DNA of 19,805 nucleotides. It comes from an uncultured Micrococcales bacterium. GTDB taxonomy: Bacteria > Actinomycetota > Actinomycetes > Actinomycetales > Microbacteriaceae. Position numbers and translations under genes: made by a program. The stretch lies in contig CAJXTQ010000005.1 of NCBI GenBank assembly GCA_913060985.1, positions 1 to 19,805 of the forward strand, given 5' to 3'. Position 1 is the stretch's first letter. The number at the start of each line of letters is the position of its first letter. Shown here one piece after another: positions 15,680 through 19,805 of this stretch. The notes beneath the pieces were generated by a model that saw nothing but the letters and a program-made list of their open reading frames with translations, had not been told where the DNA came from and did not search any database.

Positions 15680-16975
15680 TTGAGAATCGTAGAAATCAGC
15701 GAGGAACTGCAGCCAGCTGATGTGAACAGGATTCTAGTCAGGGCGGAACAGAGTATTGAATCCGTCATGCAAGGTGTTATGACTCTCATCGAAGAGGTTC
15801 GAATAGACGGCGAAAATGCAATTCGTAGACAAATCGAGACTTTTGATGGCGTTAAGTCCCCGGTTCTTCGAGTTTCATCGCAGCAAATTCAGCAAGCTCT
15901 GGATGAAACTGACAATCAGCTTCGAGAGGCAATGAGCGAAGCAATTGAAAGACTGAGAGAAACCAGCTCTGACTCAATGCCAAAATCCGTGATCACAAAA
16001 TTTGGTGAATCCTCAACGGTTACGCAGCGATTCATGCCCGTGGATTCGGTGGCAGTTTATGCACCCGGAGGGAAAGCCGTGTATCCATCAAGTGTGATTA
16101 TGAATGTGGTGCCAGCGCAAGTTGCTGGGGTAGAGCGAATCGGTTTGTTCTCCCCGGCACAGCAAAACGGGCTTCCAGCAACCGAGGTGCTGGCCGCAGC
16201 GGCTTTACTGGGCGTAGATGAGGTTTATTCAATCGGTGGTGTAGGCGCTGTTGCCGCTGCTGCCTATGGCATTCCATCTCTCAATCTTGAGCCTTTTCGG
16301 ATGTTTACAGGTCCGGGAAATATCTTTTTGGCTGCTGCAAAGCGCGCCCTCAGGGGAATGATTGGAATCGATAGCGAGGCTGGGCCAACCGAGATTATGA
16401 TTCTGGCCGATGACTCTGCAAAAGCCTCCCACGTTGCAGCTGACCTATTGAGTCAGGCTGAACACGATGAAAATGCTGCTTGCGTGCTGGTGACAAACTC
16501 AATTGATTTCGCCGAGAGGGTCAATCAAGAGCTGGAGGTCAGACTGCAGTCGACCCCGAATTCAACGAGAGCCAGAATAAGCCTGGACGGACCTCAATCA
16601 TTGATTTTGGTTGTCAATTCAGAGGAGTCAATGATTGTGGCTGCGAATGAATACGCAGCTGAACACCTAAGCCTGCAGACATCAGGCAATTCTGCATTCG
16701 CATCCAAAATAACCAATGCCGGGGCTTTGTTTGTTGGCAGCTACTCGCCAGTTAGCCTTGGAGACTACATGGCTGGCTCAAACCATGTTTTGCCTACAGG
16801 GGGACAGGGAAAGCACAGCTCAGGATTGAATGTCCTAAGTTTCTTGAGGGCCCAACAGGTGATTCACTACTCAAGACCAGATTTGATGGAACTTGAGCAA
16901 AAGCTTTTGAGATTTAGTAACTCTGAAGGGCTTCCGGCCCACGGAGAGGCGATAACAGCAAGGAGGGATGACTAA
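15680..16975 (+). CDS. hisD: Histidinol dehydrogenase HisD
   Basis: HisD catalyses the last two steps of histidine synthesis, the NAD-dependent four-electron oxidation of L-histidinol to L-histidine, using a zinc ion. The 431-residue protein aligns well with the E. coli enzyme: zinc ligands Q259, H262, D362 and H421, the catalytic pair E328-H329 in AAEHLSLQT, and GPGNIFLAAAKR at 211-222. One difference stands out: the usual GGAQAIA segment reads GGVGAVA at 186-192, so the Gln that contacts NAD in E. coli (Gln188) is Gly189 here. The TTG start has AGGAAAGG upstream. No other his genes are nearby. The stop shares a base with the nrdR ATG (TAATG). Confidence 0.95.
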   Translation: MRIVEISEELQPADVNRILVRAEQSIESVMQGVMTLIEEVRIDGENAIRRQIETFDGVKSPVLRVSSQQIQQALDETDNQLREAMSEAIERLRETSSDSMPKSVITKFGESSTVTQRFMPVDSVAVYAPGGKAVYPSSVIMNVVPAQVAGVERIGLFSPAQQNGLPATEVLAAAALLGVDEVYSIGGVGAVAAAAYGIPSLNLEPFRMFTGPGNIFLAAAKRALRGMIGIDSEAGPTEIMILADDSAKASHVAADLLSQAEHDENAACVLVTNSIDFAERVNQELEVRLQSTPNSTRARISLDGPQSLILVVNSEESMIVAANEYAAEHLSLQTSGNSAFASKITNAGALFVGSYSPVSLGDYMAGSNHVLPTGGQGKHSSGLNVLSFLRAQQVIHYSRPDLMELEQKLLRFSNSEGLPAHGEAITARRDD

Positions 16976-17418
16976 TGCACTGTCCTTTTTGTCGCCACGA
17001 GGATTCAAAAGTCACCGACTCTCGCACCAGTGACGATGGAAGCAGTATAAGAAGACGCAGACAGTGCCCTGAATGCGGAAAACGCTTTTCTACCATCGAA
17101 ACCGCCAGCCTGATGGTGACCAAGAGAAGCGGGGTAGTGGAGCCATTCAGTAGAGACAAAATTGTCTCAGGTGTCAGGAAAGCCTGTCAGGGAAGGCCTG
17201 TAACTGATGGAGATCTTGCAAAACTTGCGCAAACTGTAGAGGAAACGTTAAGGCAATCTGGTTCAGCAAACATCGAAGCGCACGAGATCGGGCTGGCAAT
17301 TTTGGAGCCACTCAGGCAGTTGGACCAGGTTGCCTATATGCGCTTTGCGAGCGTATACCAGGCGTGGGATTCGCTGCAGGACTTCGAAAAGGCCATAGAT
17401 GAACTGAGGGACCAGTGA
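16975..17418 (+). CDS. nrdR: Transcriptional repressor NrdR
   Basis: NrdR senses ATP/dATP and represses ribonucleotide reductase operons by binding NrdR boxes. The 147-residue protein has the zinc ribbon with C3, C6, C31 and C34 (HCPFC and RRRRQCPECGKRFST) and an ATP-cone domain from about 48 (MVTKRSGVVEPFSRDKI to VYQAWDSL). The ATG has AGGAGG at 16961-16966. Start and stop overlap hisD and pyrD respectively, so it sits in a biosynthetic operon rather than beside nrd genes. I see no NrdR box in the window. Confidence 0.97.
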   Translation: MHCPFCRHEDSKVTDSRTSDDGSSIRRRRQCPECGKRFSTIETASLMVTKRSGVVEPFSRDKIVSGVRKACQGRPVTDGDLAKLAQTVEETLRQSGSANIEAHEIGLAILEPLRQLDQVAYMRFASVYQAWDSLQDFEKAIDELRDQ

Positions 17419-18407
17419 CATATAAGTTCCTATTTTCCATCTTCCTACGAAGGCTGAATCCTGAATTAGCTCATCGCCTAGGGGTTTGGGCGATAAAGGC
17501 GCTTTATAGATTTCGGATTATCAGGCCAGCAAATTTCAAACAGTTTCAAACGATGGGATTAAGCTTCAACGGACCCTTGGGGATGGCAGCTGGTTTTGAC
17601 AAAAATGGCGTGTTGGTCAGAGAGCTGTACGCGCTCGGTTTCGGGCATGTGGAGGTGGGAACCGTTACAGCCCTAGCTCAACCGGGTAATCCAAAACCCA
17701 GAATGTTCAGGCTGGTCAAAGACAGAGCCCTGATTAATCGGATGGGATTCAATAACGATGGAGCGAAAGCCCTGGCTCGTCGACTCAAAAAACTCAGAAA
17801 GTCAAAGGCGGAGTTACCGATAATTGGCGTAAATATTGGAAAGTCCAAAATTACAGATCTCGATCGCGCCGCGGAGGACTACGCATTCAGCGCCAGGGAG
17901 CTTGCCGGCCTGGGGGACTATTTTGTAATCAACGTCTCTAGTCCAAATACACCTGGATTACGAGAACTTCAGAATAGCGAGGCGCTGGAGCCGATAATTG
18001 AGGCTGTTTTGAGAGAAATCGGTAGCACCCCACTGCTTGTGAAAATTGCCCCAGACCTGGCTGATGAAGAGGCATTGGAAATTGCAGATCTGGTAAACAA
18101 GCACGGACTGGCCGGAATGATTGCAGCAAACACTACGGTTTCTCGATCGGGCCTGAAAGCAAAGCCATCGGAGTTGAATCAAGCCGGCGGCCTGTCAGGA
18201 CCAGTGCTGGCCGCAAGAGCCAGAGGATTGATCGAGCTATTGCGTGAACGCCTGGGAGAGGATAAAACGCTCATATCGGTGGGCGGCATCGAGACCCAGG
18301 AAGAGATTGAGTCAAGACTGCAACTTGGTGCCAATTTGGTTCAGGTCTACACAGGATTCGTCTACGGTGGACCATTCTGGCCGAAAAGGTTACAAAAGGA
18401 GATCTAG
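17415..18407 (+). CDS. pyrD: Dihydroorotate dehydrogenase (quinone), class 2, PyrD
   Basis: This FMN enzyme oxidises dihydroorotate to orotate in pyrimidine synthesis and passes electrons to membrane quinones. The 330-residue protein has an N-terminal hydrophobic/helical extension (1-40) typical of membrane-associated class 2 enzymes. It is followed by GPLGMAAGFDKNG (53-65), LINRMGFNNDG (106-116), VNIGKSK, NVSSPNTPGLRELQ (173-186, with the class 2 catalytic Ser at 176 by alignment), KIAPDL, ANTTVSR and GGLSGPVL. A Ser rather than Cys base and the extension separate it from class 1. The GTG start is in the nrdR stop (GTGA), with TGAGGG just upstream. It ends in a CTAG shared with the convergent gene. 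Confidence 0.95.
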   Translation: MTYKFLFSIFLRRLNPELAHRLGVWAIKALYRFRIIRPANFKQFQTMGLSFNGPLGMAAGFDKNGVLVRELYALGFGHVEVGTVTALAQPGNPKPRMFRLVKDRALINRMGFNNDGAKALARRLKKLRKSKAELPIIGVNIGKSKITDLDRAAEDYAFSARELAGLGDYFVINVSSPNTPGLRELQNSEALEPIIEAVLREIGSTPLLVKIAPDLADEEALEIADLVNKHGLAGMIAANTTVSRSGLKAKPSELNQAGGLSGPVLAARARGLIELLRERLGEDKTLISVGGIETQEEIESRLQLGANLVQVYTGFVYGGPFWPKRLQKEI

Positions 18408-18419
18408 ACCAATCTCTCC
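18391..18419 (-). terminator. Candidate terminator of the - strand pair, centred on the convergent stop codons
   Basis: On the + strand GAGAT (18399-18403) and ATCTC (18412-18416) pair around an eight-base loop containing the shared stop CTAG. A further G-C pair is possible across a bulge. Read on the - strand the hairpin is followed by TTTT (18394-18397), as for an intrinsic terminator. The + side lacks a T-tract. The stem is short. Confidence 0.4.
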
Positions 18420-19405
18420 GGCGGGGACTTGGTGAGGCTTGGGTCTGTGACAATCGAGTCACCCAGAATCTCGTCAACGCGTTTCATTATCTCTTTCGGA
18501 ATCTCTATCTCATCCGCTCCAAGGTTGGATTTGATTTGCTCTGGGGTGCGGGCTCCAACAATTGCAGACGAGACGTTAGGGTTCTGAAGCGTCCAAGCCA
18601 GGGCAAATTGCGGCATGCTTACCCCCATTTGGTCAGCAAGCTCTTTCAGCTGCTGAACCCTGTTGAGGGTTGTCTCGGTCATGAACTTTTCCAGGAAAGA
18701 TGCTGTTTCCGGATCGCTCGCGCGTGTACCCTCTGCCGGCTTGACTCCTGGAAGATACTTTCCGGTAAGAACTCCACCTGCCATGGGAGACCAGACAATC
18801 TGACTCAAGCCATTTTTCTCACTGGCCGGGATCACTTTCTTCTCTATTACCCTCCAGAGCATTGAATACTGTGGCTGCGAACTGATTAGCTGAAAATTCA
18901 TCTGCTTCGCAAGCTTTGCCCCAGCCTCAATTTGCTCCGCAGTCCACTCGCTCACGCCGATATACAAAGCCTTTCCAGCACGGACTATGTCTGCAAAGGC
19001 CTGCATAGTTTCCTCAAGCGGTGTTTCGTAATCGAATCTGTGAGCCTGATACAGGTCTACGTAATCGGTTCCGAGTCTTTTTAGGGATCCGTTTATGGAT
19101 TCCATGATGTGTTTTCTAGATAAACCGTGATCATTTGGTTTTCTTTCGGCCACTGGCCAGTAAACCTTGGTCAGAATCTCCAAGCCCTCGCGCCTTTGTC
19201 CCTTTAGGGCACCACCGAGCACTTCTTCGGCAGCTAAGTTGGCATAGGTGTCTGCGGTGTCGAAAGTTGTGATTCCACCATCCAAGGCCGCCTGCACCGT
19301 TTTCACGGCTTCCTCATTTGCAACTTGGCTTGCGTGAGTTAGCCAATTTCCGTAAATCAGCCGGGAAACCTTGAACCCGCTATTTCCGAGGTAGCTGTAC
19401 TGCAT
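18404..19405 (-). CDS. Aldo/keto reductase (potassium-channel beta subunit-like subgroup)
   Basis: This is an NADPH-dependent TIM-barrel oxidoreductase that reduces aldehydes or ketones; its substrate is not predictable. The 333-residue protein has the complete catalytic tetrad by alignment: D49 and Y54 in FDTADTYAN, K80 in ILTKVYW and H122 in YQAHRFD. The cofactor end shows WSPMAGGVLTGKY and AIVGARTPEQIKSNL. Length and the FDTADTY/GVSEW motifs resemble the Kv-beta and YghZ-like AKRs. The ATG shares one base with the stop of the upstream DUF3043 gene (TAATG), and AGGAG precedes it at 19416-19420, so the two are probably co-transcribed. The stop shares CTAG with pyrD. Confidence 0.93.
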   Translation of the reverse strand: MQYSYLGNSGFKVSRLIYGNWLTHASQVANEEAVKTVQAALDGGITTFDTADTYANLAAEEVLGGALKGQRREGLEILTKVYWPVAERKPNDHGLSRKHIMESINGSLKRLGTDYVDLYQAHRFDYETPLEETMQAFADIVRAGKALYIGVSEWTAEQIEAGAKLAKQMNFQLISSQPQYSMLWRVIEKKVIPASEKNGLSQIVWSPMAGGVLTGKYLPGVKPAEGTRASDPETASFLEKFMTETTLNRVQQLKELADQMGVSMPQFALAWTLQNPNVSSAIVGARTPEQIKSNLGADEIEIPKEIMKRVDEILGDSIVTDPSLTKSPPERLV

Positions 19406-19805
19406 TAGATCTTTTCTCCTCTTCTTACTTGAGGTTTTGGAATTCTAAGAGATCTCATCTGGATTGACCTCATCGCGGCATACCAGCGGACGCCTTTTTC
19501 TACTTTGTCAGCACCATATTTCTGTACCAGGCGACGCTTCACTCTAAAACCATGCATAAAGGCGTCGAATGCAACTGCGAGGAATAATGCCCACATCGCG
19601 ACCAATGAGTAGAACTGAATCTCAACAGAGTCCACAAAAGTAACCATCACAACAACCACAAGTGCGGGCAAAACAAGCTCTCCGACCGTGAATCTGGAAT
19701 CAACCAGGTCTCTCACCATTTTCCGCTGTGGGCCCCGGTCACGACTGGTTAGGTACCGTTCGTCACCTTGCATCATCCCCTCGCGAATTTTTGCACGCTC
19801 CTCGC
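19405..19805 (-). CDS. DUF3043-type membrane protein, 5' end beyond the window
   Basis: This actinobacterial protein family has unknown function. The visible part has the segment GDERYLTSRDRGPQRKMVRDLVDSRF, then two membrane segments (LVLPALVVVVMVTFV and a second around FYSLVAMWALFLAVAF), and a basic C-terminal tail. An ATG at 19776 looks like a start, but the frame stays open to the window edge, adding EERAKIREG directly before MMQGDERY. That highly charged helix is what precedes this motif in family members of about 190 residues. I therefore treat the gene as partial, with the true start outside. It lies just upstream of the aldo/keto reductase gene and overlaps it by one base. Confidence 0.85.
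   Translation of the reverse strand, partial: EERAKIREGMMQGDERYLTSRDRGPQRKMVRDLVDSRFTVGELVLPALVVVVMVTFVDSVEIQFYSLVAMWALFLAVAFDAFMHGFRVKRRLVQKYGADKVEKGVRWYAAMRSIQMRSLRIPKPQVRRGEKI

Noticed and set aside
1..19805. Mobile elements, CRISPR arrays, tRNA/rRNA genes or a hidden novel system
   Set aside because: Both strands are occupied by housekeeping genes with gaps of at most 146 bases; no repeats, transposase, integrase or RNA gene signatures were seen.

Overview
The window is a compact, almost fully coding stretch from a chromosome of an actinobacterium. It most resembles a small-genome, moderate-GC member of the Microbacteriaceae (the freshwater Rhodoluna/Aquiluna type), although the sequence alone cannot fix the genus. 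The evidence is the gene order of a division and cell wall (dcw) cluster with ftsQ next to ftsZ and no ftsA, followed by yggS, sepF, yggT and divIVA. A DUF3043-type membrane protein, an actinobacterial-type DnaE and about half GC composition with many GTG and TTG starts agree with this.

Positions 1-6846 (+ strand) hold the late peptidoglycan precursor and early divisome genes mraY, murD, ftsW, murG, murC and ftsQ. Five successive junctions overlap by 1-4 bases, which suggests one translationally coupled operon. Positions 6847-6992 are the only sizeable gap. It carries a terminator-like hairpin with a T-tract, a second perfect hairpin and a strong ribosome binding site for ftsZ. Positions 6993-11557 hold ftsZ, yggS (PLP homeostasis), sepF (FtsZ membrane anchor), yggT, divIVA (polar growth scaffold), lspA (signal peptidase II) and an RluA/RluD-family pseudouridine synthase. 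A plausible promoter for divIVA lies in the end of yggT.

Positions 11626-15129 encode the replicative polymerase DnaE with a full set of PHP metal ligands. A flavin-reductase-like gene follows on the - strand, convergent with dnaE and divergent from hisD. hisD, nrdR and pyrD (15680-18407, +) overlap one another and join histidine synthesis, ribonucleotide reductase control and pyrimidine synthesis in one transcript. The right edge holds a - strand pair, a DUF3043 protein cut by the window end and an aldo/keto reductase, convergent with pyrD.

I found no mobile element, CRISPR array, tRNA or rRNA, and no convincing undescribed system. The noteworthy points are small: the layout of the ftsQ-ftsZ leader, absence of pgeF between ftsZ and yggS, an acidic SepF tail, a replaced NAD-contact residue in HisD, and two convergent gene pairs whose stop codons share four bases.
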